From NCBI GenBank assembly GCA_017434045.1, contig JAFRGA010000045.1:1-34183 (forward strand): DNA of 34,183 nt, in the 5' to 3' direction. A program made the translations under genes and the position numbers. The DNA comes from Eggerthellaceae bacterium. Its GTDB lineage: Bacteria; Actinomycetota; Coriobacteriia; Coriobacteriales; Eggerthellaceae. Under the pieces are notes generated by a model. The model was not told the DNA's origin and did no database searches. It worked only from the letters and a program-made list of their open reading frames with translations. Below, in pieces: positions 15,693 through 24,628 of this stretch; positions within the stretch are counted from its first letter, which is position 1; every line of letters begins with the position of its first letter.

Positions 15693-16934
15693 CTACTTGA
15701 CAACGTGCTCGCCAAGCATGGCAAGCGTCTTTCGGGTTTGGGCAAGCTGCGAGAGTGGCACGAGGCAAATCTTCTCCATGGACGAGAGGGCCTTGTTCGC
15801 CAATCTGAAAAGCTCATCTATGAACTCGCCGGCCGGCTGGCCGTAGATCATAGCGTCGTATCCCTTTTCCATGAGGTCGGTTTTAGCCTGCTCAACCGAA
15901 TCGGCTGAAATGTCGCAGAGCATGTCATCAAGCTCATCGAGGCTCTCGGAGCTATAGAACAGTCCCTTCAGCAAGGCGGCGTATGCGGCTACGAAAGGAG
16001 TGGGCATTGAATCAGCAGGCCGAATCTCGACGTAGGTTTTCAGCCTGACGTCGTTGAAGAAGAGGGAAAGCGCATGCTCGACGTCCGAACGGTCCATTTG
16101 GCGAGATGCATAGAGTTCGCCAAAGGTTTTCTCAGTCGCGAAAGGATTGCCGTCTTCGTCGAAGCCGAATATGGCCGGCGTGGCCAAGATGTACTCGGCG
16201 TACTTTTCGAACGAGAAATCCTTGTCCAAGACGCCGGGCACCAGGCCACATCGCTTCGGGTCGCATTCGCGCCAAATCTTGGTGCGGACGAGCTGGTGCG
16301 TCCGCTTCGCACCCTCGAATGCGGGCGAGTTGTCGCAGAGCAACGAGATGGCGGGAACCAAGGCTGAGGCGATGCGCATTTTACGCAGACAGTCCTGTTC
16401 CGAGAAATAGTCGATGGAGATTTGCGTCGCCGCGCTTCCCCGCATCATGCAACGTCCGAACGGGCCGATGGTCTGGAAGTGCGCATCCATGTACTGATAA
16501 CGTTTCTTCGGTATCAGCTCCATTTCGTCGGCTTTGGCTCGTGGGTGATATCCCAAGGCGATGAGACGCTGGCCAAATGGTTCTAACAGCTTTGTCACAT
16601 GTCGTTGAAAGCGGTCGAATTCGGGTCGTATCTCGTTTGCGTACTCATAGGGGCCTGCCGAGAGCTCGAGTTGGGCGGCAGGCTCGAGGGTCAGGGACGC
16701 TCCAGGAGCCGACACGCCGATGAGGGCGTCGCCCTCGCCATACGAGAGGTTATCCAGCTCATTGCGGTATTGTTCGAGTATCCAGCGCGAACCATGTTCG
16801 TCGGAATAGGGAATAGGATTGGAGTGATTGTCGGTGACGAAATGCTCGAGCTCAACACCCAGGCGACCAGTTTCGTCGGGTCCTTTGATCCCGCTTTCGA
16901 AGTACTCCACGATTGCGCCGATATTCGATTCCAT
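15693..16934 (-). CDS. Glutamate--cysteine ligase, GCS2 family
   Basis: Enzymes of this family join glutamate and cysteine through the gamma-carboxyl group with ATP, the first step of glutathione or gamma-glutamylcysteine formation. The 413-residue protein shows GRLGVELEHFVTD near the N-terminus (the Glu pair binds metal), LTLEPAAQLELSAGPY, the MMRGSAATQISIDY strand and VEIRPADSMPTPFVAAYAAL. All are typical of the GCS2 (plant/actinobacterial EgtA-like) type. GGAGGT lies 5 bases upstream of the ATG on the minus strand. No glutathione synthetase (gshB) or ergothioneine genes are next to it, so the end product cannot be told; gamma-glutamylcysteine itself is possible. It is convergent with the small antitoxin-like gene and divergent from argC. 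Confidence 0.88.
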   Translation of the reverse strand: MESNIGAIVEYFESGIKGPDETGRLGVELEHFVTDNHSNPIPYSDEHGSRWILEQYRNELDNLSYGEGDALIGVSAPGASLTLEPAAQLELSAGPYEYANEIRPEFDRFQRHVTKLLEPFGQRLIALGYHPRAKADEMELIPKKRYQYMDAHFQTIGPFGRCMMRGSAATQISIDYFSEQDCLRKMRIASALVPAISLLCDNSPAFEGAKRTHQLVRTKIWRECDPKRCGLVPGVLDKDFSFEKYAEYILATPAIFGFDEDGNPFATEKTFGELYASRQMDRSDVEHALSLFFNDVRLKTYVEIRPADSMPTPFVAAYAALLKGLFYSSESLDELDDMLCDISADSVEQAKTDLMEKGYDAMIYGQPAGEFIDELFRLANKALSSMEKICLVPLSQLAQTRKTLAMLGEHVVK

Positions 16935-17018
16935 GGCTGACCTCCGTCTTGCGTGCAGTGGGCTGGTTTTCCATCGCGTTAAACGGATGGACGGCCCGAT
17001 AGCATGCCGATTCGTTCA

Positions 17019-17027
17019 TGCCATACT
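17019..17027 (+). promoter_or_regulatory. Possible extended -10 of the arg operon
   Basis: TG, one base, then CATACT forms an extended -10-like element in the 200-base gap between the divergent ligase gene and argC. No -35 or clear ArgR box is visible, and the A-rich stretch after it is unexplained. Confidence 0.3.
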
Positions 17028-17134
17028 TTAACTTAAAAAAGGAGAATCGGCAGATACGGTGAACGACTTGCAAACGACGAGGCGTTTTCATACGATGGTC
17101 TCTCACCAAAAACACAAGATTGGGGCTGAGTCTC

Positions 17135-18193
17135 ATGAGCATAAAAGTTGGAGTTGTTGGAGCGGCAGGATTTGCCGGTATCGAGGTTGTGCGCAATCTC
17201 ATCGGGCATCCCGAATTCGAGCTCATCGCCGCCACGTCAAACGAGCTTGCTGGAAAACGGATAGAAGAGGTGTACCCGAATTTCGTAGGGTGCACGGATT
17301 TGGCATTCACGGCCCACGAGGACGCGCCGCTCGATTCGTGCGACGTTGTGTTCTTGGCGGTTCCCCATACGGCGGCGCTTGCGCAAGCGCCGACGCTCAT
17401 GAAGTCGGGTGCGAGCGTAGTGGATCTTTCAGCTGATTTCCGCCTGAAAGACCCGGCCGTATACGAACAGTGGTATCAGGTCGAGCACACGGCAACCGAT
17501 TTGCTGGCAAAGGCCGCATTCGGCCTGCCCGAGCTGTTCCGCAGCGATCTCGAGGCGCTTGCCCAGCGCAGGAGCCAGGGCGAGCCCGTTCTCGTAGGTT
17601 GCGCGGGATGCTATCCCACGGCAACCTCTCTTGCAGCTGCTCCGGCTATCAGGGCCGGTTTGCTGGGTGATGGCCCCGTTGTGGCTGATGCCGTATCGGG
17701 CGTCTCGGGCGCGGGGAAAAAGGCCACCGAACGCACCCACTACTGCTTCGCAGACGAAAACCTCGAGGCGTACGGCGTCGGAACCCATAGGCATACCCCA
17801 GAGATCGAGCAGATTCTCGGAATCGAGGGGAGGCTCGTGTTCACGCCTCACCTCGCTCCACTCGATCGCGGTTTGCTCTCGACGGTCACCCTTCCCCTGG
17901 GCGATTCGGCCATTACCCAATCCCAGCTCGACGAGCTGTACCAGAGCTTCTATGCGAACGATGCTTTCGTCAGCGTTCTCGTCGGGGGTAAACAGCCCAA
18001 GACGTCATCGGTGGCGGGGACGAACCGCGCACATGTGGCCGCCGTCTACAACGCCCACGCAAACGTTATCGTGGCAACAGGAGCCATCGACAACGTGGGA
18101 AAGGGTGCTGCTGGCCAAGCGGTCCAATGCGCCAATATCATCTGCGGCCTTCCCGAAACGACAGGCCTCGTCTCCATTGCCATTCCGGCTTAG
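17135..18193 (+). CDS. argC: N-acetyl-gamma-glutamyl-phosphate reductase
   Basis: ArgC reduces N-acetylglutamyl phosphate to the semialdehyde with NADPH, the third step to ornithine. The protein (352 residues) starts with the Rossmann glycine motif VGVVGAAGFAG. It has the catalytic Cys159 in CAGCYPTATSLAA and the HRHTPEIEQI segment. Length is normal. ATG 17135 gives the family-like beginning MSIKVGVVG; the upstream TTG 17120 is less likely. The ribosome site is weak (GGGG about 9 bases upstream). It is the first gene of the arg run, with argJ 12 bases downstream. Confidence 0.96.
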   Translation: MSIKVGVVGAAGFAGIEVVRNLIGHPEFELIAATSNELAGKRIEEVYPNFVGCTDLAFTAHEDAPLDSCDVVFLAVPHTAALAQAPTLMKSGASVVDLSADFRLKDPAVYEQWYQVEHTATDLLAKAAFGLPELFRSDLEALAQRRSQGEPVLVGCAGCYPTATSLAAAPAIRAGLLGDGPVVADAVSGVSGAGKKATERTHYCFADENLEAYGVGTHRHTPEIEQILGIEGRLVFTPHLAPLDRGLLSTVTLPLGDSAITQSQLDELYQSFYANDAFVSVLVGGKQPKTSSVAGTNRAHVAAVYNAHANVIVATGAIDNVGKGAAGQAVQCANIICGLPETTGLVSIAIPA

Positions 18194-18205
18194 GCGAGGT
18201 TTCTC

Positions 18206-19522
18206 ATGGATGCACAGCAGGAAATCTCCCCAGAAGATGTCGAACCGCTTGCCTTGGCGGGCGGCGTGCTTGATTTCGAGGGGTTGAGCATCGTCGAGAA
18301 CGGCGGCGTTTCAAGTGCGGCTGGTTTCAGGGCGGCAGGCATCCATGCGGGCTTCCGAGCTGACCCGCAAAGGCTCGACATGGCTCTTGTGGTAGCTGAC
18401 GAGCCTTGCGCTTGCGCAGCGACGTTCACGCAAAACGTGTTTTGCGCCGCCCCGGTGACGGTGTCGCGTGACCATCTGGACGGCGTATCGTACGGCACGG
18501 CCCGCTGCCTCGTCGTCAACTCGGGGGTTGCAAATGCTGCCACGGGCAGCAAGGGGCTCGAGGCTGCCGAGCAAGTTGCCGAAATCGTCGGCGCAGCTGT
18601 GGGCTGCCCCGCATCCGAGGTCATGGTAGCATCGACGGGCGTCATAGGCGTCCATCTGAACCTCTCGACGTTCGAGACGGGTGCTCCCCGGGCCGTATTG
18701 GCCTTGAGGGAGAATGACGGGTCATCTGCCGCACGTGCCATCATGACCACCGATACGCAGCCGAAGGAATACGCCGTCTCGTTTTCCGGCGATGGCATCG
18801 GATATCCGGGAGCAACCTTTACCGTTGGGGGGATGTGCAAGGGTTCCGGCATGATCATGCCGAACATGGCCACGATGATCGCCTGCCTTACAACCGATGC
18901 CCCAGTTGCCCCCAACACTCTGCACACATGCTTGAAACGCGCAGTCGACCTGAGCTTCAACAAGATCACGGTGGATTCCGATACGTCGACGAACGACAGC
19001 TGCTACCTGTTCGCAAATGGCGCTGCCGCGCCCGGGTGCAAGGCATTCGAGCCCGATGGCGATGCATTGAAGCTGTTCAACTGTGCTCTCGAGGCAGTGT
19101 GTGGAACGCTGGCCCGCAGGATGGCCGCCGACGGCGAGGGCGCCACGCGTCTCATCACGGTCCGCGTTGCAGGCGCCGCCACCGAGGACGAGGCCGATGC
19201 CTGTGCTCGCACCATCGCCAATTCTCCCCTCGTCAAAACGGCTATTTTCGGCCACGATGCGAATTGGGGCCGCATTGCCGCAGCTGCCGGGAGGTCGGGC
19301 GCACGGTTCGAGCAGGAAAACGTCAGCATCGACATCATGGGCATGCCGGTTATGCGCAAAGGGCTTCCTGTCCCCTTCGACGAGGAGGAGGCGCTGCGAC
19401 GATTCGAGCGCCCCGAAGTCGACATCGCCGTCGACCTGGGCGCTGGAACATCGACTGCAACCATTTGGACATGCGATTTCTCGCATGACTACGTAACGAT
19501 CAACGGAGACTACCGAACATGA
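18206..19522 (+). CDS. argJ: Bifunctional ornithine acetyltransferase / N-acetylglutamate synthase
   Basis: ArgJ moves the acetyl group from N-acetylornithine to glutamate (cyclic pathway). Bifunctional members also use acetyl-CoA. The self-cleavage site is visible in GSGMIMPNMATMIACLTTDA, with Thr223 as the N-terminal nucleophile of the beta chain. The C-terminus has GHDANWGRIAAAAGRSGA. The 438 residues exceed the usual 390-410 by an N-terminal extension of about 25 residues (MDAQQEISPEDVEPLALAGG) before the conserved start. GAGGT lies 5 bases ahead of the ATG. The stop overlaps the argB start by four bases (ATGA), implying coupled translation. Presence of argJ explains why no argA or argE is needed. 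Confidence 0.96.
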   Translation: MDAQQEISPEDVEPLALAGGVLDFEGLSIVENGGVSSAAGFRAAGIHAGFRADPQRLDMALVVADEPCACAATFTQNVFCAAPVTVSRDHLDGVSYGTARCLVVNSGVANAATGSKGLEAAEQVAEIVGAAVGCPASEVMVASTGVIGVHLNLSTFETGAPRAVLALRENDGSSAARAIMTTDTQPKEYAVSFSGDGIGYPGATFTVGGMCKGSGMIMPNMATMIACLTTDAPVAPNTLHTCLKRAVDLSFNKITVDSDTSTNDSCYLFANGAAAPGCKAFEPDGDALKLFNCALEAVCGTLARRMAADGEGATRLITVRVAGAATEDEADACARTIANSPLVKTAIFGHDANWGRIAAAAGRSGARFEQENVSIDIMGMPVMRKGLPVPFDEEEALRRFERPEVDIAVDLGAGTSTATIWTCDFSHDYVTINGDYRT

Positions 19523-20469
19523 AATTCTCGAAAGACACCCGCCCGAACGGGGTAACCGATTCCAAATCGGCTCAGCTCCTCGTCGAGGCATTACCTTGGA
19601 TCAAAAACATCACCGGCAAGACCATCGTCATAAAGTATGGCGGTGCGGCAATGGTCGACCCCAAGCTCCGCGCCGACGTGATGTCCGATATAGTCCTTTT
19701 GAAGACGGCCGGCGTAAACCCGGTGATCGTCCACGGCGGTGGCAAGGACATCTCGAAAGCCATGGAGGAAGCGGGAATACCCGTCGAGTTCAAGGACGGG
19801 CAGCGCGTGACTTCCGACGCAGGCATGGAAATCGTTCGGACCATTTTGGCCGGAAAAGTCAACCAGGAGCTCGTGCGTGCGCTTAACGAGCATGGCAACA
19901 TCGCGGTGGGCGTGAGCGGTATCGACGGAGGGGTCATCATCGCCGAACCCGCATCATCCGAGCTCGGTCGGGTCGGGCGCATAAAGCGCATCAACGGGGC
20001 GCTGCTGCAAGACCTTATCGACGCGGATTACATCCCCGTCATCGCTTCGGTCGCCATAGGTAACGATGGAGGCTACTGTAACGTGAACGCAGACGTCGTA
20101 GCCGGCCAAATAGCTGCTGCGACGGGTGCCACGAAGATCTTGTTCCTCACCGACGTCGACGGGCTCTACCTCGATTTCGACGACAAGGACACGCTTGTTT
20201 CCCAGCTTGCGCTCGAGGAGGCGCGTGAACTTGTGGATGGCGGCACGCTGTCGTCGGGCATGATTCCCAAGCTGAAATCGTGCGTCCAGGCCCTCGATGG
20301 GGGCGTTCAGAGCGCCTACATCATCAACGGGACGATACCGCATGCCATACTGCTCGAGATGCTGACCGAAAGCGGCGTCGGCACCGCAGTGTATGCCGAC
20401 GTGTCCGATAGCGACAGCGCACACGCCCCGCTCGGCAACTTCGCAAGCAAGCTGCTCGAAAACAAATAA
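19519..20469 (+). CDS. argB: Acetylglutamate kinase
   Basis: ArgB phosphorylates N-acetylglutamate with ATP and is the usual arginine-feedback point. Visible motifs: KTIVIKYGGAAMVD (ATP-binding Lys and glycines), NPVIVHGGGKDISKAM (substrate loop), ILFLTDVDGLY and GTLSSGMIPKLKSC. The 316 residues include an N-terminal helix of about 20 residues that in arginine-sensitive enzymes forms the hexamer contact. Arginine inhibition is therefore likely, by family knowledge. It overlaps argJ by ATGA and is followed by argD after 66 bases. Confidence 0.97.
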   Translation: MKFSKDTRPNGVTDSKSAQLLVEALPWIKNITGKTIVIKYGGAAMVDPKLRADVMSDIVLLKTAGVNPVIVHGGGKDISKAMEEAGIPVEFKDGQRVTSDAGMEIVRTILAGKVNQELVRALNEHGNIAVGVSGIDGGVIIAEPASSELGRVGRIKRINGALLQDLIDADYIPVIASVAIGNDGGYCNVNADVVAGQIAAATGATKILFLTDVDGLYLDFDDKDTLVSQLALEEARELVDGGTLSSGMIPKLKSCVQALDGGVQSAYIINGTIPHAILLEMLTESGVGTAVYADVSDSDSAHAPLGNFASKLLENK

Positions 20470-20535
20470 TGCAGACCAATGTGGCCGAAAGGGGCTCCTG
20501 CTCGACCGCATCCTTGATATGGGAATGGGGAAACC

Positions 20536-21771
20536 ATGACTCTAGAACAACAGAAACAGCTCGAGGAAACTTATGTTATGCACACGTTCGGCCGCAAGCC
20601 GGTCGAGTTCGTGCGCGGCGAGGGCATGCGCCTTTGGGACGACGAGGGTAAGGAATACCTCGATTTCCTGAGCGGCATCGGCGTCATCAGCCTCGGACAT
20701 TGCCATCCAGCGCTTGTGGAAGCACTCGACAGGCAAACTGCCAAGCTCATTCACGTGAGCAACTACTACTACATCGAGGGTCGCGGAGAGCTGGCAAAGA
20801 AGCTTTCCGATTTGTTGAACGCACGTTCCGAAGAGGCTGATCCCGAGCCATGGCAGACGTTCTTCGCCAACTCCGGCGCCGAGGCGAACGAGTGCGCCAT
20901 CAAGCTGGCGCGCCTGTACGCCCGCCGCCAGCAAGAAGCGGTTGGCTCCACGGCGCGCCCGCAGGTGATCATCGTGCTCGAGCGCAGCTTCCACGGGCGC
21001 ACGCAGGCGACGCTGTCTGCGACGGCGCAGCAGGTGAAGCAGGAGGCTTTCCAGCCACTACCCGACCAGAAGCTGTTCGTGGCGACGCCTTCCAACGACG
21101 TGGAGGCGCTCGAGAAGCTTTTCGCCGAAAGGGGCGCTGAGGTCGCAGGCATGCTGCTCGAGCCCGTGCAGGGAGAATGCGGCGTGTATCCGTGCTCCGA
21201 CGACTTCCTGAAGGCAGCGCGTCGACTCTGCACCGAGCACGGCGCATTGCTCATGGTCGACGAGGTGCAGTGCGGCATGTACCGTTGCGGCACGTACCCG
21301 TTCGCGTTCCAGCATGCCGGCATCATGCCCGACGTCGTGACCATGGCCAAGGGAATCGCGGGCGGCGTGCCCATGGGCGCCTGCTCTGCCCCCGCACACG
21401 TCGCCGCCGTGTTCGAGCCGGGCATTCACGGCTCAACGTTCGGCGGAAGCTGCCTGGCCATCGCGGCTGCCAACACGGTACTCGACACCGTCGTCGCAGA
21501 GGGAATTGCCGAGAACGTCACCGAGACGGGAGCTTACCTGCGCGAGAAGCTGGCCACCTTGCCGCAGGTCGTGGAGGTGCGTGGCAAGGGCCTCATGGTC
21601 GCGGTCGATTTGGCGGAGGGTCTCGACGCGAACGCCATCGTGCTCGCCGCCCTCGAGGCCGGCTTGGTTTTGAATGCGACGGGCCCGCATACGCTTCGCT
21701 TCCTGCCCCCGCTCGTATGCGCGCGTGAAGATGTGGACGCGCTCATCGAGCGCTTGGCTGCTCTGCTGTAA
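20536..21771 (+). CDS. argD: Acetylornithine aminotransferase
   Basis: ArgD is a PLP enzyme that converts N-acetylglutamate semialdehyde to N-acetylornithine with glutamate. The 411-residue class III aminotransferase shows FLSGIGVISLGHCHP, the FANSGAEANECAIKLAR phosphate-cup stretch, LMVDEVQCGMYRCG (PLP-ring Asp) and the Schiff-base lysine in TMAKGIAGGVPMGA. Length is typical. The ATG at 20536 has GGGG about 6 bases upstream. The ATG at 20578 (MHTFGRKPVEF) lacks a better site. It lies in the arg run between argB and argG. Confidence 0.95.
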   Translation: MTLEQQKQLEETYVMHTFGRKPVEFVRGEGMRLWDDEGKEYLDFLSGIGVISLGHCHPALVEALDRQTAKLIHVSNYYYIEGRGELAKKLSDLLNARSEEADPEPWQTFFANSGAEANECAIKLARLYARRQQEAVGSTARPQVIIVLERSFHGRTQATLSATAQQVKQEAFQPLPDQKLFVATPSNDVEALEKLFAERGAEVAGMLLEPVQGECGVYPCSDDFLKAARRLCTEHGALLMVDEVQCGMYRCGTYPFAFQHAGIMPDVVTMAKGIAGGVPMGACSAPAHVAAVFEPGIHGSTFGGSCLAIAAANTVLDTVVAEGIAENVTETGAYLREKLATLPQVVEVRGKGLMVAVDLAEGLDANAIVLAALEAGLVLNATGPHTLRFLPPLVCAREDVDALIERLAALL

Positions 21772-21777
21772 AATAGG

Positions 21778-21791
21778 ACGTTAGTTAACGT
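21778..21791. promoter_or_regulatory. Palindrome between argD and argG
   Basis: ACGTTA-GT-TAACGT is a perfect 6-bp-arm inverted repeat just after the argD stop. A related word with GTTAACC occurs before argH (23170-23192). Both could be operators, but neither matches an ArgR box I know. Confidence 0.3.
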
Positions 21792-21850
21792 GGCAAACGG
21801 CGACGTGGCCGGGAAAGCCGCCTCGCCTCGACAACGAAAGAAGGAATGAC

Positions 21851-23074
21851 ATGGCGGAAAGAGAAAAGGTAGTATTGGCCTACTCGGGTGGCCTCGACAC
21901 CTCGATTTGCATCAAGTGGCTCATGGACGAGCACAACATGGACGTCATCGCCGTAGCGGGCGATGTGGGGCAAGAGCATGACGGCCTCGAGCCCATCCGC
22001 CAGAAGGCCCTGCGCACCGGCGCCATCGAGTCGTATGTCGTGGATATGCGCGAGGAGTTCGTTAACGAGTACCTCACCGAAGCCGTCCGCGCAAATGCGC
22101 TGTACGAGAACAAGTATCCGCTGCTCTCCGCCATGTCCCGTCCGGTCATCTCCAAGCATCTCGTGCGTATCGCCCATGAGCATGGAGCGAAGTACATCGC
22201 GCATGGCTGCACGGGCAAGGGCAACGACCAGGTGCGCTTCGAGACGAGCGTTTGGCTGCTCGATCCCACCATCAAGATCATCGCTCCAGTGCGCGAGTGG
22301 CCGTTCAAGACCCGCCCCGAAGAAATCGCGTGGGCTGCCGAGCACGGCATCGATGTGCCCGTCACCAACGCCAAGCCCTACTCCATCGACGACAACCTGT
22401 GGGGTCGCGCCATCGAATGTGGCGTGCTGGAGGATCCGTGGAACGAGCCACCCGAGGACATCTACACGATGACCGGTTCTCCCGAAGCTGCTCCCGATAA
22501 GCCCGAATACGTCGAGATCGGCTTCAAGGAAGGCATCCCTTGCGCCCTCGACGGTCAGGAGATGAGCTTCATCGACATCATCTACAAGCTCAACGACATC
22601 GCTGGACGCAATGGCTATGGCCGCCTCGACATGATCGAGAATCGTCTCGTGGGCGTGAAGAGCCGCGAATGCTATGAGCAGCCCGCCGCGCTCGCATTGA
22701 TCACGGCCCACAAGTCCCTCGAGGAGATGTGCTTGGAGCGCGAGGTCCTCCACTACAAGCTCGGCATCGAGCAGAAGTGGTCTGAGTGCGCATACTATGG
22801 CCAGTACTTCGCGCCGCTCAAGAAAGCGCTCGATGGGTTCATCAACGCCACCCAGACCTATGTTACCGGTACGGTGCGCTGCAAGTTCTACAAGGGCACC
22901 TGCACCGTTGTCGGCCGCAAGTCAGATTATTCGCTGTACAACTACGCGCTGGCCACCTACGACAAGGAAGACCAGTTCGATCACGAGGCTTCGAAGGGCT
23001 TCATCGAGCTGTTCGCCCTGCCGGCCAAGGTGTGGGCTGAAAGCCGTATGGCTACTAACTCCGACAAGGAATAG
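21851..23074 (+). CDS. argG: Argininosuccinate synthase
   Basis: ArgG joins citrulline and aspartate with ATP, forming argininosuccinate. The 407-residue protein starts MAEREKVVLAYSGGLDTSIC, with the PP-loop SGGLDTS. It also has the family stretches HGCTGKGNDQVRFE, EWPFKTRPEEIAWA and the substrate segment SIDDNLWGRAIECG. AGAAGGA lies 5 bases before the ATG. Normal length. It needs citrulline from ornithine carbamoyltransferase, whose gene is not in this cluster. Confidence 0.97.
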   Translation: MAEREKVVLAYSGGLDTSICIKWLMDEHNMDVIAVAGDVGQEHDGLEPIRQKALRTGAIESYVVDMREEFVNEYLTEAVRANALYENKYPLLSAMSRPVISKHLVRIAHEHGAKYIAHGCTGKGNDQVRFETSVWLLDPTIKIIAPVREWPFKTRPEEIAWAAEHGIDVPVTNAKPYSIDDNLWGRAIECGVLEDPWNEPPEDIYTMTGSPEAAPDKPEYVEIGFKEGIPCALDGQEMSFIDIIYKLNDIAGRNGYGRLDMIENRLVGVKSRECYEQPAALALITAHKSLEEMCLEREVLHYKLGIEQKWSECAYYGQYFAPLKKALDGFINATQTYVTGTVRCKFYKGTCTVVGRKSDYSLYNYALATYDKEDQFDHEASKGFIELFALPAKVWAESRMATNSDKE

Positions 23075-23130
23075 CCGACGGTGAAAGCGCTGCAGAGCAA
23101 TGCGTGTGGCGCTTTTGGTAACAAGACAAA

Positions 23131-23159
23131 GCGCAGCGAGCGTTGCCCGCTCGCTGCGC
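23131..23159. terminator. Perfect 12-bp hairpin between argG and argH
   Basis: GCGCAGCGAGCG pairs perfectly with CGCTCGCTGCGC around TTGCC. No T-run follows, so it may be an intercistronic mRNA structure or a weak terminator. It is followed at 23170-23192 by a further imperfect palindrome centred on GGTTAACC. Confidence 0.6.
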
Positions 23160-23216
23160 GCACGTAATTACGACCCGGGGTTAACCTGGGTCGCACGCGC
23201 GAAGGGGGCGGTCCGC

Positions 23217-24605
23217 ATGGCCTTGTGGTCAGGTCGGTTCACTGAAAACGTTTCCGAATTCACCCAGCGATTCGGTGCGTCGCTGCCAGTTGACAAAGCG
23301 CTGTACGCGCAAGATATCGCCGGATCGAAGGCCCATGCGCGCATGCTGGGGGCCCGAGGCGTCATTTCCCCCGATGACGTCGATTTGATTGTGTCGGGCC
23401 TCGACCGCATACAAGCCCGCATCGAATCGGGGGAGTTCGTTTTCGACATCAACGACGAGGACATCCATATGTCCGTCGAGAAGGCGCTTATCGCCGACAT
23501 CGGCGAGGCCGGTGCGCGCCTGCATACCGGACGTTCGCGCAACGACCAGGTCGTCACCGACACCCGCCTGTTCGCGAAAACGCGTTGCACGGACCTGATG
23601 GCTGCAAACGTTGCGCTTCGCCAAGCGCTCGTCGATGCTGCGAAGCGTCATTTCGACGTTATCCTTCCCGGCTATACCCATATGCAGCATGCCCAGCCTG
23701 TGTTCCTGCCCCATCACCTCCTCGCGTATGCATGGATGTTTGCGCGCGATTTCAAACGGCTGGCGGCAGCACGTGACGCGGCGGATGTGTGCCCGCTCGG
23801 TTCGGCGGCGCTCGCCGGCACGACGTATCCCCTCGACCGCTCCATGACGGCATCCGAGCTCGGTTTCGGCGGAATAACCGCTAACTCCCTCGATGCCGTG
23901 TCGGATAGGGATTTCCTTCTTGATCTTTCCTATGCCGCCTCGGTTTCGTGCGTGCATCTCTCGCGTCTTTCCGAAGAGCTCGTGCTCTGGTCGACGTCGG
24001 AATTCGGCTTCATCACGCTATCCGATGCGTTCTCCACGGGCTCGTCCATCATGCCGCAGAAGAAGAACCCCGACTTCGCCGAGCTCATCCGCGGGAAAAC
24101 GGGTCGCGTGGTTGGGGATCTCGTCGCGCTCCTGGTCACACTCAAATCGCTTCCGTTGGCATACAACAAGGATTTGCAGGAGGACAAGGAGGGGATGATC
24201 GACGCCGCCCGCACGCTTGAAGACTGCTACTCCTGCATGACCGGCATGATCTCCACGATGACGGTCAACGAAGATGCGATGTCTACGCAGGTGAACAAGG
24301 GATATCTTGCCGCAACCGACGTCGCTGATTACTTGGCGAAGAAGGGGCTGCCCTTCCGTCGCGCCCATGAGGTCGTGGGGCATCTCGTGCTCCTCTGCGA
24401 CGAGAGAAGCTGCGACCTCGAGGACCTTTCGCTTGAGGATTTCAAAGCAGAGAGCGATTTGTTCGAAGAGGATATCATAGAGGCCTTGGATGCTCGCTCC
24501 ATAGCGGATGCGCGAATTACCGAGGGTGGAACTGGGCGCGAGGCTATACGCAAGCAGCTTGTCCTCGTGGAGGACTCGCTAGCGGCCGATTGTTCGAGTC
24601 TGTAA
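23217..24605 (+). CDS. argH: Argininosuccinate lyase
   Basis: ArgH splits argininosuccinate into arginine and fumarate, the last step. The 462-residue protein begins MALWSGRFTENVSEFTQRFG, the standard family start. It carries LHTGRSRNDQVVTDTRLF, PGYTHMQHAQPVF (catalytic His) and the fumarase/lyase signature SSIMPQKKNPDFAEL near residues 275-290. AAGGGGG lies 8 bases upstream of ATG 23217. The reading frame is open 39 codons further up, but that part covers the palindromes and is unlike the family. The gene for a class A PBP follows after 23 bases. Confidence 0.97.
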   Translation: MALWSGRFTENVSEFTQRFGASLPVDKALYAQDIAGSKAHARMLGARGVISPDDVDLIVSGLDRIQARIESGEFVFDINDEDIHMSVEKALIADIGEAGARLHTGRSRNDQVVTDTRLFAKTRCTDLMAANVALRQALVDAAKRHFDVILPGYTHMQHAQPVFLPHHLLAYAWMFARDFKRLAAARDAADVCPLGSAALAGTTYPLDRSMTASELGFGGITANSLDAVSDRDFLLDLSYAASVSCVHLSRLSEELVLWSTSEFGFITLSDAFSTGSSIMPQKKNPDFAELIRGKTGRVVGDLVALLVTLKSLPLAYNKDLQEDKEGMIDAARTLEDCYSCMTGMISTMTVNEDAMSTQVNKGYLAATDVADYLAKKGLPFRRAHEVVGHLVLLCDERSCDLEDLSLEDFKAESDLFEEDIIEALDARSIADARITEGGTGREAIRKQLVLVEDSLAADCSSL

Positions 24606-24628
24606 GGTAGTAAAGGGAGTTTTGCCGC

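Noticed and set aside
23100..23216. 39-codon N-terminal extension of argH
   Set aside because: It is translated from palindromic intergenic DNA and does not resemble the family; ATG 23217 gives the standard start.
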